Of a stretch of 64,000 nt of DNA, positions 1-11,802 are shown piece after piece. Position numbers and translations under genes: made by a program. The notes under the pieces were generated by a model. The model was given only the letters and a program-made list of their open reading frames with translations, did no database searches and had not been told where the DNA came from. Source of the stretch: Lotus japonicus (Eukaryota; Streptophyta; Magnoliopsida; Fabales; Fabaceae); assembly GCF_012489685.1 (NCBI RefSeq), contig NC_080044.1:18766369-18830368 (forward strand), read 5' to 3'. The stretch's first letter is position 1. The number at the start of each line of letters is the position of its first letter.

Positions 1-395
1 TGTTGTCAGATTCAGATCATTCGACTTATTTCCTTGGGCAGGTTGTCACATTGGTGTCTTTTATATAATCTTGGTTATCTGCAGCTATAGGGAGTCTTAG
101 GTGGATTTAGATTTGGGATTGTGACTTTTTATTTTATTTTAAGAGTTGGCACTTGAGTGCTCGAGTTGATTTTATATTTTACCTGAAATACTAGTTATGG
201 GAGAGCTTATTGGCAGATATTGTTATCATTTTGTAACTATTGAAATTACAAATGAGATTCTGGTGTTTTTATAAATTAAGTGTACAAGGTTATGTTGAAT
301 AAATTGTTTGGAAAATAATTCTGTGAGGATGAGGCTTGCCAGACTAGGATGGTAGTCTATGCGCCGGTCACGGCTTAGGTTTTCGGGTCGTGACA
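1..395 (+). repeat. 3' part of an LTR (edge-truncated)
   Basis: The stretch ends with a GC-rich block (about 326-395) finishing in GGGTCGTGACA, which resembles the 3' end of plant Ty3/gypsy LTRs. No primer-binding site follows it, so it would be a solo LTR or a 3' LTR whose element lies left of the window. The 5' boundary is not visible. The call rests on the look of the terminus only. Confidence 0.4.
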
Positions 396-1910
396 ACAAA
401 TCATTTACAACACTTTAGGTTCGGTTGGATTTATTGGGTTCACGAGTTAGATCAAACGCACTATTACACTCCTAGTAGAAACACACGAATATACAAATCC
501 AATATGTGTGTCAAGAAAATAGTTGTCACACTCATCTAATTAACTTTATTGCATCAGAAACCATGTTCCAATATTCTTATACCCTATCAGAATGTTACAA
601 TTGCAAATTACAATCTGAAAAGTATGGAACACATCTCAAACCCGTGAATCTGTATACATCTAAAGGTCTTAACTTAAATGTACGCTGAAAGGGCAAGTGC
701 GCAATTTCAACAAAAGTTGCTTCCACTATCAAGATAAACTTGCACTTTCAACCTTTTCTCTGTTGATTTAATTATTAAGTTGTAAGATAAGATCTTCAAT
801 TGGCAAGCTACATTTCTTTCAGCCACTATGTCTCATTTGATGTTTAGTAGGAATAGTCTTTTCTGTGATTCTCTGAATTGAACACCTTAACCCTTCTTTT
901 CACAGGACCAAGTGATTATGCATATCAACATTGTTAGTAAGTAAATCCTCAACAGCCTTACAATCTAATGCAAACATAACATCTTTGAAATTTTAAATCT
1001 CAATCATAATATTTAATAAATAATTAGCAAATTTAAAGCTCGAATAAGTCTGTTTAAAATCTTACTCCTTAACCTAACTAGTTAATTAGGAATCATGACA
1101 AGTCCAAATAGAAAAAGAAAACATAAAGTAGTTAATTGGCAGCGTCGACTCTTATTTGAATTGCGATCCAAGACGAATTTGCAGATAAATGGATATAAGC
1201 CAGCAAGGTACGCAATCTTTTTTTTTGTCAGAGTAGGCAGATAATCTATTTCCACAATTTTCTATTTGTGGGCTTCTAGAATGGAAATAGGTGGGCTATA
1301 ATTAAATGTCAAATTGCCACAAAATATGGATAACAAAACTAGTTAGAATTATAACCAGTCCAGCCCAATCTGGTTTTCTATTTCAAAATTGGACGTCCCT
1401 CCTTCGCAAACTTATCTATTGACAAAAAAATAATTTTGTTCTCGAATGATAACTTAAGCGGTAAGAGCTGGAAAACATACGAGTTTAAAAGGGGAAGGTT
1501 CAAGGATCAAATACTTGAAAGGGAAAATTTGGCCAATAATAGAAAAACTATTCCAAATTTCCCACATTCAAAAGTTCATACTTCCTACTGCTTAGCTATG
1601 AGAATAATTTGATTTTCTTAAGCTAGAGTCTGTATCATTCAAAGTTTGAGTATGACATGTTGACTTGATATTAGATAATTTTTTAAGGACATTTGGTATG
1701 TTTTGAAGTCTATCTAAAAATGTACTTCATAATAATAATGTATTTAAATATGAGAAGACTTAATATCGTTGATCTACATATCTTCATGATAAGCAATTAC
1801 ATTCGAATAATGCATATTAAAATTCTCGCGGGACACCCTCCCACTAGGATTTTCTTTTTCATACACAATACTCCAACACAAGTACTTACTTAAGAGAAAT
1901 TAAGCATATA
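396..1910. other. Intergenic AT-rich DNA, no gene seen
   Basis: No ORF here has protein-like composition or recognisable motifs. Around 1450-1520 there is a weak tRNA-like A-box/B-box arrangement (GGTAAGAGCT followed by GGTTCAAGGATC). It could be a decayed SINE, but no tail or target-site duplication is clear. Confidence 0.4.
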
Positions 1911-2225
1911 CATTACAAGAAAACTTGATCTAACGTCAAAATGAATTTAGCATATATAGGCCCCGACGCTAATTTTTGTTGATTAGTTTCAGCCTAACCG
2001 ACGCAAAAGGTCATAATTCTATTGTTTTCCACTTAAGTCAACATTGGCCAAACTAACAATAATTAGCATCCTCTGACGTAAATTTAGAGTTGGCCTCAAC
2101 CAACGCTAATTTGTTTGATGATGTTAACATTTGCCTAGCGACAAATGTCGCCGACCAAATTAGCTGTTACATGGATCTAAACCATTTAATGGAGCCATAC
2201 GTTAGCGTTGGCTTTCGATGAAATC
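1911..2225. mobile_element. CACTA-type transposon end (fragment)
   Basis: The segment starts with CATTACAAGAAAAC, one base off the En/Spm-type terminus CACTACAAGAAAA. It is followed by several copies, in both orientations, of a short motif around CCAACGCTAA / TTAGCGTTGG, typical of CACTA subterminal repeats. The same motif recurs in the element at 25873-27694. No matching second terminus was found before the chromovirus at 3183, so the right boundary is unknown. Confidence 0.45.
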
Positions 2226-3177
2226 TCTGTTAGGGAGACTTTATCAGCCCTTTCGCTCTCCACTATAACCTTATTAATCCCTCTCTCCTGATCCAATGTC
2301 GCCCATATCACCTTCATCTTATCCTCGCCCCCTTCGACCCCACTGCGGTGGTAGTTATTCAGCCCACACCCATCCTCTCTTGTGCTCATATTCTAACCCT
2401 ATCTATCTCAATCCCACACTGCCCTTTTCGCCAACACCTCCTCTGCAACCAATGCGGCACCACTCCGGCGATTGTGACTCAGCATGCACTTGTGCCTCGC
2501 AACCCCTCCTCTCTCACTCTCGCATTCATACCCTAACCATATCTCAATCATGCTTTGTCGTCGTTCCCCCAACGCCTCCATGATCACGAACATCGTCTCT
2601 ACTGGTTTCTGCCTCCGACTCCGCCATTTCCTCTGATTCCGTCATCGCAGCTGCCATTGCCTCTACCGCTATCATTACATGATTCACATCCATCACTGTC
2701 TCACTGCTGCCATCGCCTTTGTCGTTGTTGTCACCTTCGTTTCCATCTCGCTTTAGTTGCTGCCTCCACCTCTGCTTCTGTCTTGTTGTTGTCACCGCTC
2801 TACCTCTATCGTCACCTCTGCTTACCCAAAAAAATCACCTCTGCTGCCATTTCATATGCTTTTGTTGCCTTCGCACCTTCTGTTGCGACGCACACTAAAC
2901 GCTAAGAGGAAAAAAAAACGTTTCGCGAGGTTGAAAATCACCACTAAAACACACATATGTTGATTGAATAATTGCACTGTTCAAGTTTAAAAGTCATTTT
3001 CCTAATAAATTTGTGAAGAAAAAGGAGAATGCATGTTATCATGAAAGGCACTTTAGAATGATGAATATCTCTTGAATTTTTATGAGGAGGTAATATTAGA
3101 AAAACAAAAAACCAATATATGGTCCTTTTTCCATATCCTCCGTTTTTGCTTTTTCACCTTTTCATTTCCTTCCTTTG
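2226..3177. other. Pyrimidine-rich stretch then AT-rich DNA
   Basis: From about 2240 to 2900 the + strand is strongly C/T-rich and gives overlapping low-complexity ORFs on both strands (2296-2905 and complement). None has a recognisable domain. It may be the interior of the CACTA-like element that starts at 1911. The part from 2900 to 3177 is plain AT-rich DNA. Confidence 0.35.
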
Positions 3178-3887
3178 ACTATTGTAAGGCCCGAGTTTTT
3201 AAGCTTATGCTAAGTGAATAAACTTCTTATTCACGATTAGGGTTGATGTAATGTGAAGGGAAACCTGAACGAAAGTTTATTAAATGAAATATATTTATGA
3301 AGGAGAAAGTTCAGGAAAAGTTCAAGGATTGCATTATGATCGATAAAAGTTATAGCACGATCGTTACACGCTTAAACCTAGGTCAGAAACCCTAGTATAT
3401 AGCTAATTTTCACTTTTAGGCACGCTGGCAGTTAATTCCAAAAATCTTTAGAGAAATGTTAGAACTTCTCTTTTTCCATATATCACCATCATTTCGAGGC
3501 GAAACTCTAGGATCTACGAACGTCCGATTCCAATCATCGGAAGTTTGCCGAAACCGAATCCCTGGTATTTCAAAACCCTAGAATTTCTCGACAATGAAGA
3601 CTTTATCTATTCAGAGCTTCAAATGAATATTCTACACGCGAACAACCATTTCTCTTGATGATTTCAATCTTTCTTCCGAAGGAAGTTTTCTATTCCGACA
3701 TTCGATGCAAAAAGCAACTTATCGGGTAAAATAGTTTTATACCGACTATGCATTAGTTGCCAAAAATACAAGGAGACCTCTTTATAGTTTTGGAATTCTT
3801 TTGCCAAAACATATCTATTAATTCACGGAGAATGACGCCGGAAAAATCAGATTCGCGAAACTTTCATTTTCCCGCGAATTTCCAACC

Positions 3888-3897
3888 TTTATATATA
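3888..3897 (+). promoter_or_regulatory. Likely LTR TATA box
   Basis: TTTATATATA lies about 705 bp into the LTR and is followed by a purine-rich leader. It is the best TATA candidate in the LTR and is repeated at 12508-12517 in the 3' LTR. If used, transcription would start near 3920-3930 and leave more than 3 kb of LTR-derived leader before gag. Confidence 0.45.
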
Positions 3898-5412
3898 GCA
3901 AAGAAAGGAAGAAAAACTCAAATTTTCCTCCATTTTCTCTCCTCAAACCCGCGGCCAAGAACAAGGAAGAAGGAAGAAGAATTTTGTTCATCGCTTGCTT
4001 GATCGTTGATCCGTTAGTTGCTACTTCAAGGCTTCGAGGTATAGTCGCTAATCCTTACCTCTGATCGCTTTTTCCATAGCTTTTCTGTAGAGTTTTCTGA
4101 GTGGATAGTTTATGGGTTTTTGCAAAACTATCCTGAATCTTTCATTTCTGATTCTAAACCTCTTCCTTATGCGCCCAAGATCACTTCTGCCGGGTTAGAT
4201 TTTCCGTTATGTCGCCGGAATTCCGCCGGAATCAATTTGAACCTAAAATACCCATTTTTGGAGTTTTTGGTGTAAAGCTTCAACCTTTAGGCTGAAAACT
4301 ATCGCCTTAGCTTAGTGCTAGTAGGATTAGTTGTCATAAACGTCGTTGGTGACGTCCCTGCAAAATTTTATTTTTGGGATTTCAGTTTTGAAAATCCTAA
4401 GTTAAAAATCATGACCAAAATACCCCTGCGACAGTTTTTGATCCGATAATTTTTCCGAGTTCAGAATACCCTTAGTTACGGCTTATGAAAGCATAGGAAC
4501 CAAGTTTGATCGAAGAAAAATCGAGTCTCCTAATTACCTAAAGTGGCCGAACCTATTAAAGGGAGAGGAGGAAATTTCCTTTTCCGAAAACTTGTCTTTT
4601 CGCGCTAGATTATCGTACCTTAGAGTATAGATTACTTCGAGTAACCTTAGTAAGTATCGATAGCTTAGTTTCCGATAGATTCTGATAGTATTCTGTGATT
4701 TTATTGTAAAGGTGCTTTTGAGGATTTCCCCGAGGACCAACACTTTGAGAGCGAGGAAGCACTAGTTGATCATTCAAGAGAACTTTCAGGTGAGGGCTTC
4801 TCACTGAATCTCTAGTTAATGCTTAGGGTCGATGTTTCGACATTGTTTACTGTTTATGCACTGGAATTGTGTGTGATTGGAAAATGTTTTCTGAGGCTTC
4901 GGCTGACAATGTAGATGATTCATCTACTGAATGTTTTTGAGATTGTCTTACATGCTATGTGCTATGTGGGTAATCTAGGATGTGTGGTGCATGCTTTATA
5001 TGCTAAGTGCTAAGTGTTTATGATGCGATTTATTGATATATGACATGTTGTTGATTGTGATGATTTAAATATGCTCTGTACTGGAATCTGAGATTCTGAA
5101 TGGTGAGAATAGCGGGCAGGTCATGCCGATTTTATTTTGAGAGTTTTGAGAAAGTTTGATAGGACGAACGAGGTTCGGGCCTTAATTTTGTTTAGTGGAT
5201 CGAGACATCCTCTGGAAGCGACTTGGGATTGGGAGATCCTGAAAATGTATAAGACTTGCGATAAGACAAAACGGAATCTATTTTATAAAGAAAATTCATA
5301 AGACCTTAAATAACCTCAAAACCTTTAAGTAATGATAACAACCTCGAAGGAAGGCATTGGAAGTCAAATCATAGTTTTGGAAAAACGAGGAGTGTCGTCG
5401 GATCCAAGTGTA

Positions 5413-5490
5413 GCGTTTGTTGTTGTGCTGTTGGAGCAGCGTTTGTTGTTGTGCTGTTGGAGCAGCGTTTGTTGTGGTGCTGTTGGAGCA
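5413..5490 (+). repeat. 26-bp tandem repeat in 5' LTR (3 units)
   Basis: There are three near-perfect units starting GCGTTTGTTG and ending TTGGAGCA. The 3' LTR has four units at 14033-14137, one of them 27 bp long, so copy number changed after or during insertion. Confidence 0.9.
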
Positions 5491-7136
5491 GCTATGTGTC
5501 GTTATGAAGTGTGTCTTTTGGTCGCAGAATCGACTTTACCTTAGGGTAAGCTTTTAGAGACTTTAACTTCCCTAGAACACGTGGCGACGTGTCGAGTGAG
5601 GACGGAGACGTCGTTTGACTAATCATTTTGCATACATGCAACATTAATGAGGTATTAACACAGGACGTACTCTGGACCTCGTCGGTTTCCAAAATGGTCA
5701 TAAGACCCGGAATGTCGTGAAAGAGCGTTTGTAGACGTCTCTTGTAGCAGACCGAAATGGCAGACCTACGGGTTTACTGCTGATCTGACTACCCCTGTTG
5801 GAGTAAGAGGCACGCGGGCCGAAATGGCTCCACCGTGGCTGGTGTTAGGGCTGATCCGTTTGATGTCCATCCCTTTCCGGAATGCATGTGGTTGACTGGG
5901 TTAACCTGCATACATATCATGCAACATGCATACTAATTTAGTTGTTGAGTGTGATTGGTAATTGTTAAACCTATTTGGAACATGCTATCTGCTATTATTG
6001 TGTTTATGTTATTGTGGAACATGCAACCCTAGGAATGACATCTTTAGCTATAAGCCTAAGTGGCTATCTATTATTTGTACCTATTGGGTTTATTATCTAC
6101 ATAGTTCTTTAGAGTTGACCCTCGCGTCTTCTGTGTGTGTTTTGGCGGACAACGCCTTTTGTCAGATGAGTATTTTGGACTGGTTCACCATGGTCCACCC
6201 TTCGGGGGGGATTAGGTATGAGATGATCGATCAGGACGACCCCGGGTCGTGGGTGGTTGACCCCGCGAGCCATCGAGCGACGTATTCGGGGCGCATCATG
6301 GAGGACCACGTGGACAGTGGAGGACTCTTGAGGTCATGAGTGTTGAGGCGATGCTCTATCAGCTTCAACTTGCCACCGGGCGTTCACTGCGGACCAGGAT
6401 TCGGAGGAGCATCGACGCCACCGTCATCTTCAGAGGAGGAGGATCCCTCAGAGGAGATTCCAGTGGGAGTGCCTTCGGCAGGGTCTAGTGCACCCTCTGT
6501 TGCGATCATTGATGATCAGGGTTCGGGCCCTAAGCCCGTGAGTCCAGCATCGGAGCGTACTGCGGTTGCGAGGGGAGGACGGATAGGGTTGGTAGACTTG
6601 GTCGTTCTGGATTCTGATTCAGACGACGATCATGCTAGCACATAGTTTTGAGTGTTGGTATGAGCTCCTCGAGTTAGGATTAGTGTAGGAGTAGAGTTTT
6701 AGCTTTGACAGTCTTGCTTCATTTGTTACTTAGGGGACAGGGTAGATCCGCCTATAGCTTTTTGTGTGGTTTCCTTACGGGAATCACAGAGAGTTGGTTG
6801 GACTTAGAGGTCTTATTTTCAGGCCATTGGGTCAGCTGATTCTCAGTTTTGAGGGATGGTGTTGCGGGCACTTCACCCTTTTCATTTGGTTTGTATATAT
6901 TGCCTACGGGCGTTGCACTTTTCTTTCCGTCACTGGAGGTTACTCGTGACGAGGTTGTTACTTACAGCGGGGGCTGTTTATATATTGTATATTAGTTCTA
7001 TTGCTTTTCGCTTTTGAGTTTTATTTAATTCAGTCTTGACTTAGTTATTATCGAAAAAAAAATATTTCACGTTTTTCCGCATTAAGTTTACTTTTGGTTA
7101 CTAAAGTGACGCCACCGAAATCGGGGTGTTACATTG

Positions 7137-7149
7137 TGGTATCAGAGCA
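7137..7149 (+). other. Primer-binding site, initiator tRNA-Met
   Basis: TGGTATCAGAGCA starts three bases after the 5' LTR. It is complementary to the 3' end of plant initiator tRNA-Met, the usual primer for minus-strand synthesis in chromoviruses. Confidence 0.93.
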
Positions 7150-7346
7150 CGGTCGAGTCTTTCGGGAGTTGTTGGGGAATAAGTCTTCTGTGCTAGGTTG
7201 TGTGACTCTGCAAAGAGTGAAAATTGATTGTCTACAAGCGATTTTTCGCTTAAAAATTGATTGAAGTTATTGCTTACTCATATTGTATAGTGATGCTAGA
7301 TGCTATCTTATGATGAGTACTGACTGTTTGCTTCCTTTAACAGAAT

Positions 7347-10300
7347 ATGGTGAATACCAACCAGTTAGCTGAGATGATGGCCACTATGGCCCAAGCCGTT
7401 ACCGCACAGGCGAATGATAACGCCATGAGGCGTGCTGCTGAAGAAGCACGTGAACAACATCAGCGCCAGAGGGAAATAACTCTGGACCAGAACAAAGGCC
7501 TCAATGACTTCAGGAGGCAAAACCCACCAAAGTTCTCTGGTGGTACTGATCCAGACGCCGCGGATCTCTGGATCCAGGAAATCGAGAAGATTTTCGGTGT
7601 TCTGCAAACTGTTGAGGGTGCCAAGGTGGGCATGGCGACTTATCTTCTGCTAGGAGATGCTGAATACTGGTGGAAGGGCACCAGGGGAATCATGGAAGCC
7701 AACCATGAAGAGATCAACTGGAACTCGTTCCGGACCGCGTTCTTGGAAAAGTATTTTCCGACAAGTGCCCGAGATGAGAGGGAGGCGCAGTTTTTGACAC
7801 TCCGTCAGGGAGGTATGTCTGTACCGGAATTTGCTTCGAAGCTGGAGTCTTTGGCAAAGCATTTCCAATTCTTTAATGATCATGTTGACGAGCGCTACAT
7901 GTGCAAGCGCTTCGTGAATGGACTGAGACCCGATATTGAGGACTCAGTGAGGCCGCTGGGAATCATGCGATTCCAATCATTGGTGGAGAAAGCCACGGAA
8001 GTGGAGCTGATGAAGAACCGGAGGTTGAACCGGGCTGGAACTGGAGGGCCGATGAGGTCGGGCTCTCAGAATATTCAGAACAGGGGAAGGTTTCAAAACA
8101 GGAGGCCATATCAGCGTTCTGCTGGTAGAGGGTTTGCATCAGGATCTTACAAGCCCATGGTGGGTGCTGCTGGTGGTTCTGGGGGTCAGACTCAGAACAG
8201 AGAACTGACGTGCTTCAAGTGTGGGAAGCCGGGGCACTTTGCTCGTGCTTGTCCCGACACGAGGCCTCAATGCTTCAATTGCAACAAGTTGGGGCATACT
8301 GCTGCTCAGTGCAGGGCACCAAAGGCGGAGCCAACCGTCAACACTGCTCAAGGAAAGCGTCCTGCTGCAAAGGCGAGAGTCTACACCATGGATGGTGAAG
8401 ATGCTGAGGGGGTAGATGGACTGATTAGAGGCGACTGCGAGATTGACGGTAACCTTCTATCCGTACTTTTTGATTCCGGAGCAACGCATTCATTTATCTC
8501 TAGAGATTGTGCAATCAGATTAAGACTTCCTATTACTGCTTTGAGCTTCGATCTGATAGTTGCTACTCCTGCCAAGACTCTACTTGCTAATTCAGCATGC
8601 ATGTATCGTCCGATAACATATAACAATAGGATCTACCATGCTAACCTAGTATGCCTAACTCTTAAGAACCTAGATGTTATCCTAGGAATGGATTGGTTGT
8701 CCCGTTATCATTGTCTTTTGGACTGCAACCGAAAGAGAGTGGTATTTCCTGATTCGGATCTTTCCGAGTATCTATCTGCCAATCACATCAGCGTCGCTTT
8801 GAACGAGGGATCTCAGGAGTATTCTGTTTTGCTAAGCTTGGAGAGCAAAGGGAACCCAGAAGTTGGCAGTATTCCAGTGGTGAAAGAATTCACGGATGTT
8901 TTTCCTGGCGATGTACCTGGATTGCCGCCTGCGCGCGACATTGAGTTTGCTATAGACATCGTACCGGGAACAGGGCCGATTTTGATTGCACCATATCGTA
9001 TGGCACCTGCGGAGCTAGTGGAATTGAAGTCCCAACTCGAAGATCTTCTGTCGAAGGGATTCATACGACCAAGCGTTTCACCTTGGGGAGCGCCAGTCTT
9101 ATTGGTGAAGAAAAAGGACGGGAAGTCGAGATTATGTGTCGACTACCGACAACTGAACAAAGTAACCGTCAAGAATAGGTATCCGTTACCTAGGATTGAT
9201 GATTTGATGGATCAACTGCGAGGAGCTACAATATTCTCGAAGATCGACCTGAAGTCGGGTTATCATCAAATCAGGGTCAAGACCGAGGATATTCAGAAGA
9301 CGGCATTCAGAACCCGTTATGGACACTATGAGTACTTAGTGATGCCATTTGGGGTGACAAATTCACCAGCAATATTCATGGCTTACATGAATATGACTTT
9401 CCATACATTTTTGGATCGATTCGTCGTGGTGTTTATCGACGATATTCTGATCTATTCAAAGAATGCTGAAGACCATGAGGAGCACTTGCGACAAGTTTTA
9501 CAAGTGCTGAGGGAGAAGGAGTTGTATGCCAATCCTTCTAAGTGCGAATTTTGGCTCAAAGAGGTAAAATTCTTAGGCCATGTGATCTCTAAGGAGGGGA
9601 TAGCTGTGGATCCAGCAAAGGTAGAGACCGTATTGTCGTGGGAACGGCCGAAGACAGTGACAGAGATCAGAAGTTTTGTCGGTTTGGCGGGATACTATCG
9701 TCGTTTCATCGAGAACTTCGCGAAGATTGTTGGACCTTTGACTCAATTGACGAGGAAGGACCAACCGTTTGCATGGACTGAAGCGTGCGAGATTAGCTTT
9801 CAGACGATGAAGGAACGGTTGATGACGTCACCTGTACTCGTCTTACCGCAACCGGAGGAACCTTATGAGGTATACTGTGATGCTTCGCATCAAGGTTTGG
9901 GATGTGTGCTGATGCAACATCGGAAGGTGGTTGCTTATGCTTCAAGACAACTGAAGGTGCATGAGAAGAATTATCCGACTCATGACTTGGAACTAGCTGC
10001 AATCGTATTTGCGCTGAAGATTTGGAGACATCACTTATATGGATGCAATTTCACCATATTCAGTGATCATAAGAGCTTGAAGTACTTGTTTGAGCAGAAG
10101 GAGCTGAACATGAGACAGCGTCGGTGGATGGAATTTCTCAAAGATTACGAGTTCACTCTGCAATATCATCCTGGAAATGCGAATGTTGTTGCTGATGCCT
10201 TGAGCAGGAAGATGCACATCTCGTCGATGATGGTGAAGGAGCTGCAACTGCTGGAACAATTTCGAGATATGAGCTTGGATGTGAAATTATCCGAGGGAGA

Positions 10301-11765
10301 ACTGAAGTTTGGGATGATCAGAATTACCAATGGATTGATGGAAGAAATCCGAGACCAACAGTTACAAGATGAGTTTCTGCTCGGGAAAAGGAATTTGGTA
10401 AGTCAAGGTAAAGACCCAGAATTCAAGGTAGGAAGTGACAATATCCTACGGTGCAAGGATAGGGTTTGTGTGCCTAACAACCCTGACTTGAGAAGATTGA
10501 TTATGGATGAAGGTCACAAGAGCAAGTTAAGCATTCATCCTGGAATGAAGAAGATGTACCAGGACTTGAAGGTGAATTTTTGGTGGCCAGGAATGAAAAG
10601 ACAAGTGGCTGAGTATGTAGCTGCATGTCTGACATGTCAGAAGGCGAAGGTGGAGCATCAGAAGTCTTCAGGTATGCTACAAAGCTTGGATGTGCCAGAA
10701 TGGAAATGGGATAGCATATCGATGGATTTCGTTGTGGCTTTGCCAAGAACTCAGAAGGGATACGATTCTATTTGGGTAATCGTGGATCGACTGACTAAGT
10801 CGGCTCATTTCGTACCGGTGAGGACTACGTACAACGTGGAGAAACTATCAGAGTTATATATAGCGGAGATTGTACGACTTCACGGAGTACCGACAAGTAT
10901 TGTATCCGATCGAGACCCGAAGTTTACATCACATTTTTGGGGAGCTCTTCAAGAAGCTTTGGGAACGAGGCTGAGACTAAGTTCTGCTTATCATCCGCAG
11001 ACTGATGGACAGACTGAGAGGACAATCCAGTCGTTGGAGGATTTGCTACGCGCTTGCGTATTAGACAACAAGGGCAGTTGGGATACCTTGTTACCGTTGA
11101 TTGAGTTCACATACAACAACAGTTTTCATACGAGCATTGGTATGGCACCGTATGAGGCTTTGTATGGCCGCAAGTGTAGAACACCTTTGTGTTGGTACCA
11201 AAACGGAGAAAATCTGTTGGTAGGACCGGAACTTCTGCAACAGACCACTGAGAAGATCAAGCAGATCAGAGAGAAGATGAGGACTTCTCAGAGTAGACAG
11301 AAGAGTTATGCAGATCAGAGGCGCAGAACTCTGGAGTTCGAAGAAGGAGATCATGTATTTCTGAGAGTTACTCAGACGACGGGTGTTGGTCGAGCAATCA
11401 AGTCAAAGAAGCTTACGCCCAAGTTTATTGGACCGTATCAGATCACTCGTCGAATTGGACCAGTCGCTTACCAGATTGCACTACCTCCATTTCTATCAAA
11501 TATTCATGATGTATTCCACGTGTCACAACTGAGGAAATATATTGCGGATCCGACACATGTTATCGAGCTGGATGACATTGAGTTGAAGGATGATCTGTCT
11601 TTCGAGACACCGCCAATTAGCATTGGAGACACCAGGATAAAACAGTTGAGAGGGAAAGAGATCGAGTTAGTGAAGGTCATCTGGAATAAAGACATTGGTG
11701 ATGCGACATGGGAGCTGAAGGAGAAGATTCAAGAACAGTATCCAGAACTTTTTACTAACCCTTAA
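7347..11765 (+). CDS. Chromovirus Gag-Pol polyprotein (1472 aa)
   Basis: This uninterrupted ORF encodes all proteins of the retrotransposon. In order: Gag core (about residues 60-215, with the GDAEYWW motif); two CCHC zinc knuckles (289-302, [14 protein letters not shown]; 309-322, [14 protein letters not shown]); aspartic protease with DSGATHS at 376-382; reverse transcriptase with FIDD at 696-699; RNase H beginning around YCDASHQG (first Asp 845); integrase with an HHCC zinc finger (H1057, H1064, C1094, C1097) and catalytic D1127, D1188, E1224, giving exact DD35E spacing; and a C-terminal chromodomain-like segment ending with the pattern VIWN...ATWELKE...YPELF. No stop or frameshift is seen, so the protein could be functional. 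The start at 7347 is the first ATG after the primer site in this frame, with a plausible Gag N-terminus. Antisense ORFs within it are shadows. Confidence 0.96.
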   Translation: MVNTNQLAEMMATMAQAVTAQANDNAMRRAAEEAREQHQRQREITLDQNKGLNDFRRQNPPKFSGGTDPDAADLWIQEIEKIFGVLQTVEGAKVGMATYLLLGDAEYWWKGTRGIMEANHEEINWNSFRTAFLEKYFPTSARDEREAQFLTLRQGGMSVPEFASKLESLAKHFQFFNDHVDERYMCKRFVNGLRPDIEDSVRPLGIMRFQSLVEKATEVELMKNRRLNRAGTGGPMRSGSQNIQNRGRFQNRRPYQRSAGRGFASGSYKPMVGAAGGSGGQTQNRELTCFKCGKPGHFARACPDTRPQCFNCNKLGHTAAQCRAPKAEPTVNTAQGKRPAAKARVYTMDGEDAEGVDGLIRGDCEIDGNLLSVLFDSGATHSFISRDCAIRLRLPITALSFDLIVATPAKTLLANSACMYRPITYNNRIYHANLVCLTLKNLDVILGMDWLSRYHCLLDCNRKRVVFPDSDLSEYLSANHISVALNEGSQEYSVLLSLESKGNPEVGSIPVVKEFTDVFPGDVPGLPPARDIEFAIDIVPGTGPILIAPYRMAPAELVELKSQLEDLLSKGFIRPSVSPWGAPVLLVKKKDGKSRLCVDYRQLNKVTVKNRYPLPRIDDLMDQLRGATIFSKIDLKSGYHQIRVKTEDIQKTAFRTRYGHYEYLVMPFGVTNSPAIFMAYMNMTFHTFLDRFVVVFIDDILIYSKNAEDHEEHLRQVLQVLREKELYANPSKCEFWLKEVKFLGHVISKEGIAVDPAKVETVLSWERPKTVTEIRSFVGLAGYYRRFIENFAKIVGPLTQLTRKDQPFAWTEACEISFQTMKERLMTSPVLVLPQPEEPYEVYCDASHQGLGCVLMQHRKVVAYASRQLKVHEKNYPTHDLELAAIVFALKIWRHHLYGCNFTIFSDHKSLKYLFEQKELNMRQRRWMEFLKDYEFTLQYHPGNANVVADALSRKMHISSMMVKELQLLEQFRDMSLDVKLSEGELKFGMIRITNGLMEEIRDQQLQDEFLLGKRNLVSQGKDPEFKVGSDNILRCKDRVCVPNNPDLRRLIMDEGHKSKLSIHPGMKKMYQDLKVNFWWPGMKRQVAEYVAACLTCQKAKVEHQKSSGMLQSLDVPEWKWDSISMDFVVALPRTQKGYDSIWVIVDRLTKSAHFVPVRTTYNVEKLSELYIAEIVRLHGVPTSIVSDRDPKFTSHFWGALQEALGTRLRLSSAYHPQTDGQTERTIQSLEDLLRACVLDNKGSWDTLLPLIEFTYNNSFHTSIGMAPYEALYGRKCRTPLCWYQNGENLLVGPELLQQTTEKIKQIREKMRTSQSRQKSYADQRRRTLEFEEGDHVFLRVTQTTGVGRAIKSKKLTPKFIGPYQITRRIGPVAYQIALPPFLSNIHDVFHVSQLRKYIADPTHVIELDDIELKDDLSFETPPISIGDTRIKQLRGKEIELVKVIWNKDIGDATWELKEKIQEQYPELFTNP

Positions 11766-11788
11766 GTTTCGAGGTCGAAACTTTCTTT

Positions 11789-11802
11789 TTGGAGGGTAGT
11801 AA
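11789..11802 (+). other. Polypurine tract region before 3' LTR
   Basis: A purine-rich run (GGAGGGTAGTAA, 11791-11802) directly precedes the 3' LTR, in the expected position for plus-strand priming. It is interrupted by two T residues, so the exact primer is uncertain. Confidence 0.65.

Larger units (their letters stand above)
3183..7133 (+). repeat. 5' LTR of the chromovirus (3951 bp)
   Basis: It matches 11803-15781 almost base for base. It carries a likely TATA box at 3888-3897, three 26-bp tandem units at 5413-5490, and a copy of the LTR ORF that is split by an in-frame TGA at 6337-6339 (GGA in the other LTR). Confidence 0.95.

Noticed and set aside
2296..2905. Overlapping ORFs on both strands in pyrimidine-rich DNA
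   Set aside because: Composition is low-complexity (Pro/Ser/His/Leu), with no domain and overlapping alternatives in most frames.
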